From positions 1,364,001 through 1,428,000 of the forward strand of contig NC_090968.1 of assembly GCF_040807025.1 (NCBI RefSeq): 64,000 nucleotides of DNA, written 5' to 3'. The position numbers and the translations under genes are program-made. Under the pieces are notes generated by a model. It was not told the DNA's origin. It was given only the letters and a program-made list of their open reading frames with translations, and searched no databases. This DNA is from Struthio camelus. Its lineage: Eukaryota; Chordata; Aves; Struthioniformes; Struthionidae. Shown one piece after another: positions 54,501 to 64,000 of this stretch; within the stretch, counting starts at the first letter, position 1, and each line of letters opens with the position of its first letter.

Positions 54501-57500
54501 GTGCATCGCCAGCATGGGTGCTGCATGAATCACCAGCGTGGGTGTCGTGCATCACCAGCATGGGTGCTGCATGAATCACCGGCGTGGGTGTCGTGCATCG
54601 CCAGCATGGGTGCTGCATGAATCACTGGCGTGGGTGTCATGTGCATCGCCAGCATGGGTGCTGCATGAATCACTGGCATGGGTGTCATATGCATCACTGG
54701 CGTGGGTGTCATGTGCATCGCCAGCATGGGTGCTGCATGAATCACTGGCATGGGTGTCATATGCATCACTGGCATGGGTGCTGCCTGCATCACCAGCGTG
54801 GATGCATGTGCATCGCCAGCACGGGTGCTGCATGCATGGCCGGCATGGGTGCCACGTGCATCACCGGCACGGGCGCTGCCGCCCCGGGGGCCGCGGGCGG
54901 GCGCTGACGGCCGTGCCCGCAGGCTCCGAGTACACGGAGGCCGAGGCGCTCATCGTCACCTACTCGCTCAACAACTTCCCGCGCGACGACGCCCGCTTCG
55001 AGTGGGTGCTGCGCTGGGAGGAGCGCTTCCTCGCCATCGTCCGCGACTTCCAGCGCACCCACGGCCCCAACCTCTCCGTGGCCTTCATGGCCGAGGTAAG
55101 CGGGTGCCCGCCGCCGCCGCGGGCACGGGGTGGGGGGGCGCCGCCGGGCGCTCAGCCGCCCTTGTGCCCACAGCGCTCGCTGGAGGACGAGATCAACCGC
55201 ACCACGGGCGAGGACGTGCCCATCTTCGCCATCAGCTACCTCGTCGTCTTCGCCTACGTGGCCGTGGCGCTGGGCGAGTACACGGCCTGGCGCCGCGTCC
55301 TGGTAAGGCGCCTCCGTCCCCCCTCCTGCTCCCTCCCGTCCTCGGGTGCCGGAGGTGGGGGAGCACCCAAGGGTGCCCGGCGGGCCCTAAGCGGGTGCCA
55401 CGGCCCTGCCCGCAGGTGGAGTCCAAGGTGACGCTGGCGCTGGGGGGCATCGCCGTGGTGCTGGGCGCCGTCTTCGCCTCCATGGGCTGCCTGGCCTTCA
55501 TGGGGCTGCCCTCGTCCCTCATCATCCTCGAGGTGGTGCCCTTCCTCGTGCTGGCCGTGGGCGCCGACAACATCTTCATCTTCGTGCAGGAGTACCAGGT
55601 GGGCGGCAGGGCCGGGCGCGGGGACCCCCACGGGGCGCCGGGCATGGGGGGCACGGCTGGGTATCGGTGTCCCCATGGGGCACGTGGGCATGGGTGGATG
55701 GGGGCACAGGGACCCCCGTGGGGCATGTAGGGATGACTGGGCATGGAGTCCTCATGGGGGTCCCTATGGAGTGTGGGGGTGCAGCTGGGCATGGGAGTCC
55801 CCAGGTGGCACGTGGCCATGGGGGACGCTTGGGCATGGGGGTCCCGGGGGGGCACAGAAGACCCCACTGGGCATGAGAGCAGCACCCCAGGCTGGCCGAT
55901 GGGTGCCCGCGGGGCAGCCCGTGCACCCCCCGGGGCAGTGGGTGCCCAGTGCTGGCACCTGGCCTCACCACCGTGGCCCAGCAGCAGTCGGTGCGGGAGC
56001 CGGGCGAGACGCGGGAGCAGCACATCGGGCGGGTGCTGGGGCAGGTGGCACCCAGCATGCTGCTGTGCAGCCTCTCCGAGGTCATCTGCTTCCTCCTGGG
56101 TGAGCCCGGGCACGGGGACACGGTGGGCACGGTGCATGCCATGGGCGTGGGGACACGGTGGGCACGGGGACATGATGGGCACGGGGATGCGATGGGTATG
56201 GTGCACATGATGGGCATGGCGCATGCCACGGGCATGGGGACATGGTGGGCACGGGGACGCGATGGGCATGGTGCACATGATGGGCATGGCGCATGCCATG
56301 GGCGTGGGGACACGGTGGGCACGGGGACATGATGGGCACGGAGACGCAATGGGCATGGTGCACAGCTTGAGGATGGGGACGTGATGGGCACGGTGCACAA
56401 GACCCGCATGGGGATGGGGCGCTGCAGGCACGCGGATGCGATGGGCACGGTGCACATGATGGGCATGGCGCATGCCATGGACATGGGGACACAGCGGGCA
56501 CGGGAACAGGGTGGGCACGGTGCACACCATGGGGACACAGCGGGCATGGGAACAGGGTGGGCATGGTGCACACCATGGGCATGAGGACAAGATGGGCACG
56601 GAGACATGACAGGCACGGTGCACGAGATGGGCATGGTGCATGTCACGGGCACAGGGACACAAGGTGCATGGTGCCCACCATGGGCATGGGGACACAAGGT
56701 GCACGGGGGCACAGTGGGGATGGTGCACACCACAGGCACGGGGACATGGTGAGCACAGGGACATGGGCACGGTGCACACCTGAGCACGGGGTCAGGCCCA
56801 GCGCTCACGGCCCGGTGCCCGCAGGCTCCCTCTCCTCCATGCCCGCCGTCCGCACCTTCGCCCTCACCGCGGCCGTGGCCATCGCCTTCGACTTCCTCCT
56901 CCAGATTTCGGGCTTCGTGGCCCTGTTGGCCCTCGACGCCCGCCGGCAGGAGGTACCTGCGCCCGGGGGAGGGTCTGGGCTGCTGGGGTGGGCACAGGGT
57001 GGGCGTGGGGTGCCCCTGGGGCAGGAGGGTGCCCAGGGTGGGCACCAGGTGCCATGGGGCAGGAGGGTGACCAGGGTGGGCACAGGGCACCCTGGGGCAG
57101 GAAGGTGTCCAGGGTGGGCATGGGTGCTCCTGAGCTGGGGAGGGCCTGGGTGGGCACCGGGTGTCCTGGGGCAGGAGGGTGCCCAGGGTGGGCTCGGGGT
57201 GGGCACAGGGTGCCCCTGAGGTGGGGGGTGCCCAGGATGGGCACAGGGCATCCTGGGGGCAGGAGGGGACCCGGGGTGGGCAGGGGGCACCCCAGGGGCA
57301 GGAGGGGGCCCAGGGTGGGCACAAGGTGCCACGGGGCAGAAGGGTGCTCAGGGTGGGCATGGGCTGCGCATGGGTGCCCCAGGGAAGGAGGGTGCCCAGG
57401 GAGGGCTCAGGGTGGGCATGGGGTGCCCCAGGGAAGGAGGGTGCCCAGGGAGGGCTCGGGGTGGGTATGGGGTGCCCCTGAGGCAGGGGGTGCCCAGGGT

Positions 57501-60500
57501 GGGCGTGGGGCACCCCAGGGGCAGGAGGGGGCCCGGGATGGGCATGGGGCACCCCGGGGGCAGGAGGGGGCCCAGGGTGGGCACGGGGTGCCCACGGCCC
57601 CGCCGTGCCCGCAGGCCGCCCGCTTCGACGTGTGCTGCTGCCGGGGGCTGGAGAAGGGGGCGCCCGGGGGGCCGGGCACCGGGGTGCTGCGCCCGCTCAT
57701 GCACCGCTACTACGCGCCCCTGCTGCTGCACCGCGTCACCCGGCCCCTCGTGGTGAGCCGGGGGCTGGGGGGGTACTAGGGGGGCTGGGGGTGCAGGGGG
57801 AACATAGGGACCTGGGGGGGTTCCTTGGGGGACTGGGGGGGTCCTGGGGGGTCTAGAGAGGTCCTGGGGGGGTCTGAGGGGGTCCTGGGAGACTGAGAGT
57901 GTCCTGGGGGTCCTGGAAGGGGTCCTAGGGGGTCTTGAGGGGTCCTGGGGGGTCTAGGGAGGTTCTGGGGGGTCTGGGAGGTCCTGGGGGACTGGGGGGG
58001 TCCTGGGGGGTCTAGGGAGGTTCTGGGGGGACTGGGGAGGTCCTGGGGAGGTGTAGGGAGGTCCTGGAAGGGTCTTGGGCGGTCCTGGGGGACTGGGGGG
58101 GTCCTGCGGGACTGGGGGGTCCTGGGGGGTCTAGGGAGGTTCTGGGGGGTCTAGGGAGGGCTTGGGGGACTGGGGGGGTCCTGGGGAGGTCCTGGAGGAC
58201 TAGGGGGTGGCCTAGGGGTGGGGGAAACATGGGGGGCACCCTGAGGTGCTCGGCTCAGGCTCAAAGGTGACTTTGGGGTGCTGGGTGGTGGGGGGGGAGC
58301 ATGTGGGCACCCAGAGGCTCTTGGCCGGTGGCACCGATGGGGGGAGTCTGCCAGCACCCTGGAGCAGGTGCCGGGGTGCCCCTTAACGCCGGCTTGCCCC
58401 CCCCCCACCCAAAAAACCAGATGCTGCTCTTCCTCTTCGTGGCCTGCGCCGGACTCTACCTCACGCTGCAGGTGTCCGTGGGGCTGGACCAGGAGCTGGC
58501 CATGCCCAAGGTGGGCGCGCGGCGGGGGCGCGCGGGGCGGGCGGGCGCGACGCCCGCGGGCGCCCGGCGGCTGACGGCTGCCCGCAGGACTCCTACATGC
58601 TGGAGTACTTCGCCGCCCTCAACAAGTACCTGGCCGTGGGGGTGCCCACCTACTTCGTCACCACCAGCGGCTACAACTTCTCCTCGGCGGCCGGCACCAA
58701 CGCCGTCTGCTCGAGCGCCGGCTGCGACGCCGACTCGCTCACCCAGAAGATCGAGTACGCCACCCGCTTCCCGGACGTGTGAGTGGGGCGGGTGCAGCGG
58801 GTGGCAGCGGGTGCAGCGGGCGCCCGGGGTCCCGGCATCTTCTCGTTCCTCCATCTCCAGGTCCTTCTTGGCCATCCCGGCCACGTCGTGGGTGGACGAT
58901 TTCCTCGACTGGCTCAACCCTACGGGGCGCTGCTGCCGGGTGCATCAGTTCGGGTCGCAGCAGGGCGAGTTTTGCCCTTCCACCAGCGGTGAGCGGGGCG
59001 CCGGGTCGGGGGGCCGGGGGCCACCCTAGGGTGCGGGCAGCGCCTGAGCCGCAGCGCTGCCCGCAGACGCCCTCAGCTGCCTGCTGGGCAAGTGCCTCAA
59101 CACGTCGCGGCGGCCCACGGTGGACGAGTTCGAGCGCTTCCTGCCCTGGTTCCTCTACGACCAGCCCACGCTGCAGTGCCCCAAGGGGTAGGCGGCACCC
59201 GCCGCGGGTCCCGCGGGTGCACGGGCGGCGGGGAGGGGGTCTGCGGGGCGCCTAGGGGCAGGGGCGGGTGGGCACGTGGGCGCAGGGACTCAGGTGCCTG
59301 CACACGGGCACGTGCCAACGGGCCCAGCAAATGGGCACGAGTGTTTTGGGCACACACGCCTGGGTGCAGCACAGGGGTGCACACACGTGGGCACGGGGAC
59401 TCGGGCACACACGCATGGGTGCAGGCACATGGGTGCACACGTGGGCACACACGCCTGGGTGCAGCACAGGGGTGCACACACGTGGGCATGGGGACTCGGG
59501 CACGCACGCATGGGTGCAGGCACAGGGGTGCACACACGTGGGCACGGGGACTCGGGCACGCACACATGGGTGCAGGCACAGGGGTGCACACGTGGGCACA
59601 CACGCCTGGGTGCAGCACATGGGTGCACACACATGGGCACAGGGACTCGGGCACGCACACATGGGTGCAGGCACAGGGGTGCGCACACACACGGGCACAG
59701 GCCATTTGGGCAGATGCAGATGGGCACGTGCACACACGGGCAAGGCTACTTGGGCGCCTGCACACGGCACAAGTATTTTGGGTGCATGCCCATGGGCACA
59801 GATTTTTGGGCACCCCCAGGGGTGCCCACCCTCACCCGCTCCCCCTGCACCTGCAGCGGCCTGGGTGCCTACGACACCTCGGTGAAGATGGACCCCAACG
59901 GCACCATCGTGGGTGAGTTTGGGGTGGGGGTGGGGGGGGTGGGCGAAGGCCAGGGCACCCATGGGTGCCCGCCTGAGCCCGGCACCCTCCCGGCAGCCTC
60001 GCGGTTCATGGCGTACCACCGGCCGCTGACCAACTCGCAGGAGTACACGGAGGCGCTGCGGGCGGCCCGCAAGCTGGCCGACAACATCACGGCCACCCTG
60101 CGCCAGGTGCCCGGCACCCCCCCCGACTTCCGCGTCTTCCCCTACACGTAAGCGCCCGCCGCCCCCGCGGGGCGCCCGGTCGGGATGAGCGTGGGTGCCC
60201 GGTTTGGGGTTCAGCTTGGGTGCTTGGGTAGAGGTGCCCAGTTGGGGGTTTAGCATAGGTGCCAGGTTGGGGTTCAGCATGGGTGCTTGGTTAGGGAGGG
60301 TGTTTGTTTTGGGGTACCTGGTTGAGGTTTAGCGTGGGTGCTTCGTTAGGGGGGTGCCAGGTTGGGGTTCAGCATGGGTGCCAGGTTGGGGTTCAGCATG
60401 GGTGCCTGGTTTGGGGTACCCGGTTGGGGTTCAGCATGGGTGCCAGGTTGGGGTTCAGCATGGGTGCCTGGTTTGGGGTGCTCAGCTGGGGTTCAGCATG

Positions 60501-62675
60501 GGTGCCCGGTTGGGGTTCAGCATGGGTGCCTGGTTTGGGGTACCTGGTTGGGGTTCAGCATGGGTGCCAGGTTGGGGTTCAGCATGGGTGCTTGGTTAGG
60601 GAGGGTGTTTGTTTTGGGGTACCCGGTTGAGGTTTAGCGTGGGTGCTTGGTTAGGGGGGTGCCAGGTTGGGGATCAGCATGGGTGCCTGGTTTGGGGTAC
60701 CCGGTTGGGGTTCAGCATGGGTGCTTGGTTGGGGGGGGTGCCAGGTTGGGGTTCAGCATGGGTGCTTGGTTAGGGGGGTGCCAGGTTGGGGATCAGCATG
60801 GGTGCCTGGTTTGGGGTACACGGTTGGGGTTCAGCATGGGTGCCAGGTTGGGGTTCAGCATGGGTGCCAGGTTAGGGGTGCTCAGCTGGGGTTCAGCATG
60901 GGTGCCAGGTTGGGGTTCAGCATGGGTGCTTGGTTGGGGGGGTGCCAGGTTGGGGTTCAGCATGGGTGCCTGGTTTGGGGTACCCGGTTGGGGTTCAGCA
61001 TGGGTGCCCGGTTGGGGTTCAGCATGGGTGCCTGGTTTGGGGTACCTGGTTGGGGTTCAGCATGGGTGCCAGGTTGGGGTTCAGCATGGGTGCTTGGTTG
61101 GGGGGGGTGCCAGGTTGGGGTTCAGCATGGGTGCCTGGTTTGGGATACCCGGTTGGAGCTTAGCATGGGTGCTAGGTTAGGGGTGCCCAGCCAGGGTCAG
61201 GGTGGGCACCCCGGTTCCTGGTTAGGGGTGCCTGGCTGGGGTTGGTGTGGGTGCTTGTTAGGGGTGCCTGGTTGGGGGGGGGTGCCCGGTTACAGGGTAT
61301 ATGGCTGGGGTCAGCGTGGGTACCCAGTGCCCAGTGAGGGGTGTCCAGCTGGGGTCAGCGAAGGTGCCCAGTTAGGGGGTGCCCAGCTGGGGGTCAGGGC
61401 GGGCACGCCAGTACCCGGTTAGGGGTGCCCAAGTGGGCCGGGCGCCCCTGCGGGTGCCGGCGCGGCGCTGACGCTCCCTCGCAGGGTGACGTACGTGTAC
61501 TACGAGCAGTACCTGAGCGTGGTGTTCGAGGGGCTCTTCACGCTGACCGTGTGCCTGGTGCCCACCTTCGGCGTCTCCTTCGTGCTGCTGGGCATGGACC
61601 TGCGCTCCAGCGCCGCCACCCTCGTCACCCTCGTCATGATCCTCGTGGACACCGTGGGCGCCATGACCCTCTGGGGCATCCCCTACAACGCCGTGGCCCT
61701 CATCAACCTGGTCGCGGTGCGGGGCGGGGTGGCACGGGGACCTGGGGACAGGGGGGTGGCACAGAGGCACGTGGGGTGCATGGGCACAGGGTCACCGGGG
61801 GGGGGGGTGACACAGTGGCATGGGTGGCACGAGGGCTTGGGACACGCAAGGTGGCATGGGGACATTGGGGCCTGGGGCACTCAGGGCGGCACAGGGAGGA
61901 CTGAGTCACGCAGGGTGCACAGACACAGGATGGGCACCCACCTACTCCCCCACCCCAGCCGCGCCAGCCCGGGGAGCACTTATGGGTGCCACCTTGGTGA
62001 CCACCCCGTCCCCACAGGCCGTGGGCATCTCAGTGGAGTTTGTGTCCCACCTCACATGCGCCTTCACCCGCAGCACCAAGCCCAGCCGCGTGGAGCGGGC
62101 AGCCGAGGCCACCGTCAACATGGGCAGCAAGGTGGGCACGGGGTGGCCTGGCCATGGGGACACCCTTCAGGGTGGCCCGGCTCCCAGGGAGCGCCATGCA
62201 GGGCGACGCGTGGGGCAGGGTGGCACGGCCCTGCCGCAGCTGACCTTGTCCCCGGCGCAGGTGGTGGCTGGCGTGGCCATGACCAACCTGCCGGGCATCG
62301 TGGTGTTGGCCTTCGCCAAGGCCCAGCTCATCCAGATCTTCTTCTTCCGCCTCAACCTCATCATCACCCTCACCGGCCTGGCGCACGGCCTCATCTTCCT
62401 CCCCGTCCTGCTCAGCTACATGGGTAAGGCACCGCGGGGAGCCGCCTGCCATCACGCCTGCGGCCCCTTGCGGCCCCAATGACCCCCATGGGCGTCACCA
62501 GGACCCACGCGGGTCCCCGGCGTCGGGTGCAGCCTGGCACTGTCCTCTTCTCCCCGCAGGACCCAGCCCTCGGGTGCCCGCGGCCACCCCCAGTGCGAGC
62601 AAGGAGCAGAGCGCGGGGCAGGGCCTCGACAACGGCTGCTTCGAGGACACGGCCCCGGCCCCCAGGCGACACTGA
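51519..62675 (+). CDS. NPC1L1: NPC1-like intracellular cholesterol transporter 1
   Basis: Nineteen exons: 51519-51572, 51788-53325, 53809-53909, 54923-55095, 55174-55302, 55416-55598, 55985-56099, 56825-56952, 57615-57752, 58421-58510, 58588-58778, 58861-58988, 59067-59187, 59857-59912, 59997-60147, 61485-61716, 62018-62131, 62261-62423 and 62560-62675, giving 1306 aa (human 1332-1359). A signal peptide is followed by the Cys-rich sterol-binding NPC1-type domain ([35 protein letters not shown]). Then come a membrane span, lumenal loops ([23 protein letters not shown]-type [14 protein letters not shown]), the sterol-sensing domain (about 625-800, ending [20 protein letters not shown]) and RND-type C-terminal spans. 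It mediates cholesterol uptake at enterocyte and hepatocyte surfaces. NPC1L1 rather than NPC1 is shown by CLSNTPAR, LWSAPxSQAR and YFQNNGTRL. The cytosolic tail is short and divergent. Confidence 0.97.
53340..53720. repeat. 53-bp minisatellite in NPC1L1 intron 2
   Basis: Near-identical units with GATGCCCTGCGTGGGGCAGG beginning at 53491, 53544 and 53597, flanked by divergent copies. Confidence 0.92.
53920..54890. repeat. Minisatellite in NPC1L1 intron 3
   Basis: Units of about 18-21 bp (GGCATGGGTGCTGCATGAATC, CACCAGCATGGGTGTC), grouped into larger blocks of about 60 bp between 54380 and 54740. Composition is A/T-richer than the other arrays. Confidence 0.95.
55625..55960. repeat. Weak tandem repeat in NPC1L1 intron 6
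   Basis: Imperfect units around GGGCATGGGGGTCCCC and GGGGCACGTGGGCATGG. Confidence 0.6.
56105..56815. repeat. Minisatellite in NPC1L1 intron 7
   Basis: Units of about 18-20 bp (GATGGGCACGGTGCACA, CATGGGCATGGGGACA) fill the intron between 56099 and 56825. Confidence 0.95.
56960..57605. repeat. Minisatellite in NPC1L1 intron 8
   Basis: Units of about 35-45 bp built on GGAGGGTGCCCAGGGTGGGC and ACGGGGTGCCCC fill the intron between 56952 and 57615. Confidence 0.95.
57760..58260. repeat. GGTCCTGGGGG minisatellite in NPC1L1 intron 9
   Basis: Units of about 17-20 bp (GGGGGGTCTAGGGAGGTTCT, GGTCCTGGGGGACTGG), strongly G-rich on the transcribed gene's sense strand. Confidence 0.95.
59230..59840. repeat. 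Minisatellite in NPC1L1 intron 13
   Basis: Units of about 30 bp and multiples (GGGCACACACGCCTGGGTGC, AGCACAGGGGTGCACAC) fill the intron between 59187 and 59857. Confidence 0.95.
60180..61440. repeat. GGTTGGGGTTCAGCATGGGTGC minisatellite in NPC1L1 intron 15
   Basis: The longest intronic array of this gene, 1.2 kb of highly similar units of about 25-30 bp (GGTTGGGGTTCAGCATGGGT, GCCAGGTT or GCCTGGTTTGGGGTACC), decaying at its right edge after 61150. Confidence 0.95.
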
Positions 62676-62990
62676 GCGCCGGTGGCCCCCACCCGCGGGC
62701 GCTGCGCTGGCCCACCGCGGCTTTTTCTATTGCACTTTTATTTAAAGTCGTTTTCTCACACTTAGACCCGAGTTTAAGCAGGACGGGCCGGGGGGGGGGG
62801 GGGGGCGCGTACTGAAGCGGCTGCGTTTCCGCTCTGAAACGTCACGGGATCTGGGCACGGGGTGCATGGAGGGGGGGGGATACGGACATCGTGGGGACAG
62901 GGCAGCAAGGGACACGCGGGCATCACGGGGGACGGGGTCCTCCCCGACAGTCCGCCACCACGAAGAACCACCAGCAGGGGCACAAAACCT
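62676..62990. other. NPC1L1 and MRPS24 convergent 3' ends
   Basis: Between the NPC1L1 stop and the MRPS24 poly(A) signal I find no AATAAA or ATTAAA on the NPC1L1 strand. The only AT-rich spot is CTTTTATTTAAAGTCG near 62740. NPC1L1 may use a variant signal or run into the MRPS24 3' UTR. Confidence 0.45.
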
Positions 62991-62991
62991 T

Positions 62992-62997
62992 TTTATT
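62992..62997 (-). terminator. MRPS24: MRPS24 poly(A) signal
   Basis: TTTATT on the plus strand is AATAAA on the MRPS24 strand, about 90 bp beyond its stop codon. Confidence 0.8.
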
Positions 62998-63086
62998 CCC
63001 CGCTCCGGCGGCATTCAGCGCCCTCCCGGGCGCGTCACCCGCCGTCCCCAGCAGCTCCCGCCGCGGCCAGGTGGCACCGAGGGACG

Positions 63087-63792
63087 CTAGAGGTACTTGT
63101 AGATGACCTTGGTGGGCACCGTTTGCACCTCCAAGCGGACGGGGCACTTGTAAAAGTGGGAGAGGAGGGTCTCGGCGTAGCCGACGAGGAAGTAGAGCTT
63201 GCTGGGCGCCAGGCTCTGCACCACCACCAGGCACACCACCAGCAGGTTGGCGCGTCGCTTGAGCACCACCTCGTTGGCCAGGCAGCCGGGGAAGGTGCCG
63301 TAGAGGAACTTGCGCAGGAAAACGTCCTCCACCGTCCGCTCGGCCGCCCCGGTTTCCCCGTCCAGGTTACCTGCGGGCAGAGCGAGGGTCGGCGGCGGGG
63401 AGCCCCGGGCGAGCGCGGTCCTCCTCGCGGCCCCGCGGGGGCGACGCCGACGGAGGGGAGGGGACGCCGGGGGCGGCTCACCGGTGTGCAGGGAGAGCCA
63501 GCCCTTGCGGTGGGCGATGTAGTGCGGGGCGTGCGCCTTCTCGTAGGTCACCGGCTTGTCCCCTTTGCCCACGCGCACCCGGGCCGCTCGGCTCTGCCGG
63601 GGAGGGGAGCAAAGCGGGGCGGGGGCGTCAGCGCTGCCCTGGCCCCGGCGGCCGAGCGGGGCCGGGGGGGCCGGGGCCGCGCCAGGCGGGCGCCGACGGT
63701 ACCTTGAGGCAGACGGGGCTGGCGTGGAGGTGGCGGCGGGCGCCGAGGGCAGGGCTGCCGCAGCTGCGGCCCCAGGTCGCCGCCGCCGCCGC
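63087..63792 (-). CDS. MRPS24: Mitochondrial ribosomal protein S24 (uS3m), 5' end outside window
   Basis: Three exons in transcription order: 63792-63703, 63593-63482 and 63370-63087, about 161 codons of a protein that is about 167 aa in human. The sequence LHASPVCLK is followed by [78 protein letters not shown] and the terminal VIYKYL, all nearly as in mammals. It belongs to the small subunit of the mitochondrial ribosome. The first exon, with the start codon and the start of the mitochondrial targeting peptide, must lie beyond position 64000. The upstream acceptor is CTGTCCAG next to a GCG run. Confidence 0.95.
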
Positions 63793-63799
63793 CTGGACA

Positions 63800-64000
63800 G
63801 GGCAGGAAGGGTGAGGCAGGGGCAGCCCGGGCCCCCTCCCCTGTCCCCAGCACCCCCCGACCCCGGGGCAGCCCGGGCCCCCTCCCCCGTCCCCAGCACC
63901 CCCCGACCCCGGGGCAGCCCGGGCCCCCTCCCCCGCCCCCGGCACCCCCCGTCCCCGGGGCAGCCCGGGCCCCCTCCCCCGCCCCCGGCACCCCCCGACC
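63800..64000. repeat. 46-bp minisatellite in MRPS24 intron 1, running off the window
   Basis: The core GGGGCAGCCCGGGCCCCCTC recurs at about 63819, 63865, 63911 and 63957, spacing 46 bp, and the array continues past the window end. Confidence 0.92.

Noticed and set aside
60180-61440. Possible extra NPC1L1 exon in the large intron 15
   Set aside because: The long frames here are repeat translation; exons on both sides join in phase and match the family without an insertion.

Overview
This window looks like one GC-rich, gene-dense block of a bird microchromosome. It holds nine vertebrate protein genes with ordinary GT-AG introns that are short apart from STARD7 intron 1 (about 9 kb). No mammalian interspersed repeats are visible. 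Most introns and spacers are filled by G/C-rich minisatellites, each with its own unit. Bird is an inference from compactness, composition and gene content; a crocodilian or turtle is less likely but not excluded.

Layout, left to right. A 65-bp minisatellite with a 355-bp higher-order period (0.24-1.8 kb) lies upstream of a CpG promoter. STARD7 (+, 2.1-16.8 kb) follows, with a 9-kb first intron that is the only long AT-richer stretch. ASTL (+, 18.6-20.8 kb) is an oocyte-type astacin protease. PSD4 (-, 21.6-27.9 kb coding, first exons probably at 31-33 kb) is a Sec7-PH exchange factor for ARF6 and ends tail-to-tail with ASTL. Two interleukin-1-family genes follow on the minus strand: an IL36RN/IL1F10-like cytokine (34.5-37.4 kb) and the receptor antagonist IL1RN (39.4-40.9 kb). 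Four genes of another ancestral block come next: TMED4 (+), DDX56 (+), NPC1L1 (+) and MRPS24 (-, its first exon lies beyond the window).

I rebuilt every gene exon by exon from splice sites. The summed coding length is divisible by three in all eight complete genes: STARD7 410 aa, ASTL 332, PSD4 1216, IL36RN-like 249, IL1RN 179, TMED4 221, DDX56 556, NPC1L1 1306. In human these genes lie on 2q11 (STARD7, ASTL), 2q14 (IL-1 cluster, PSD4) and 7p13 (TMED4, DDX56, NPC1L1, MRPS24), so the window joins segments that mammals keep apart.

The genes do not form one pathway. Local logic exists in the IL-1-family pair, which lies beside PSD4 as in mammals but in a different order, and in the tightly packed TMED4-DDX56-NPC1L1-MRPS24 run. 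Points most worth a second look are the IL-1beta-like exon structure and long pro-region of the IL36RN-like gene, the in-frame 33-bp coding minisatellite in PSD4, the Met-to-Leu change at the ASTL Met-turn, and the pattern of one private minisatellite per intron.
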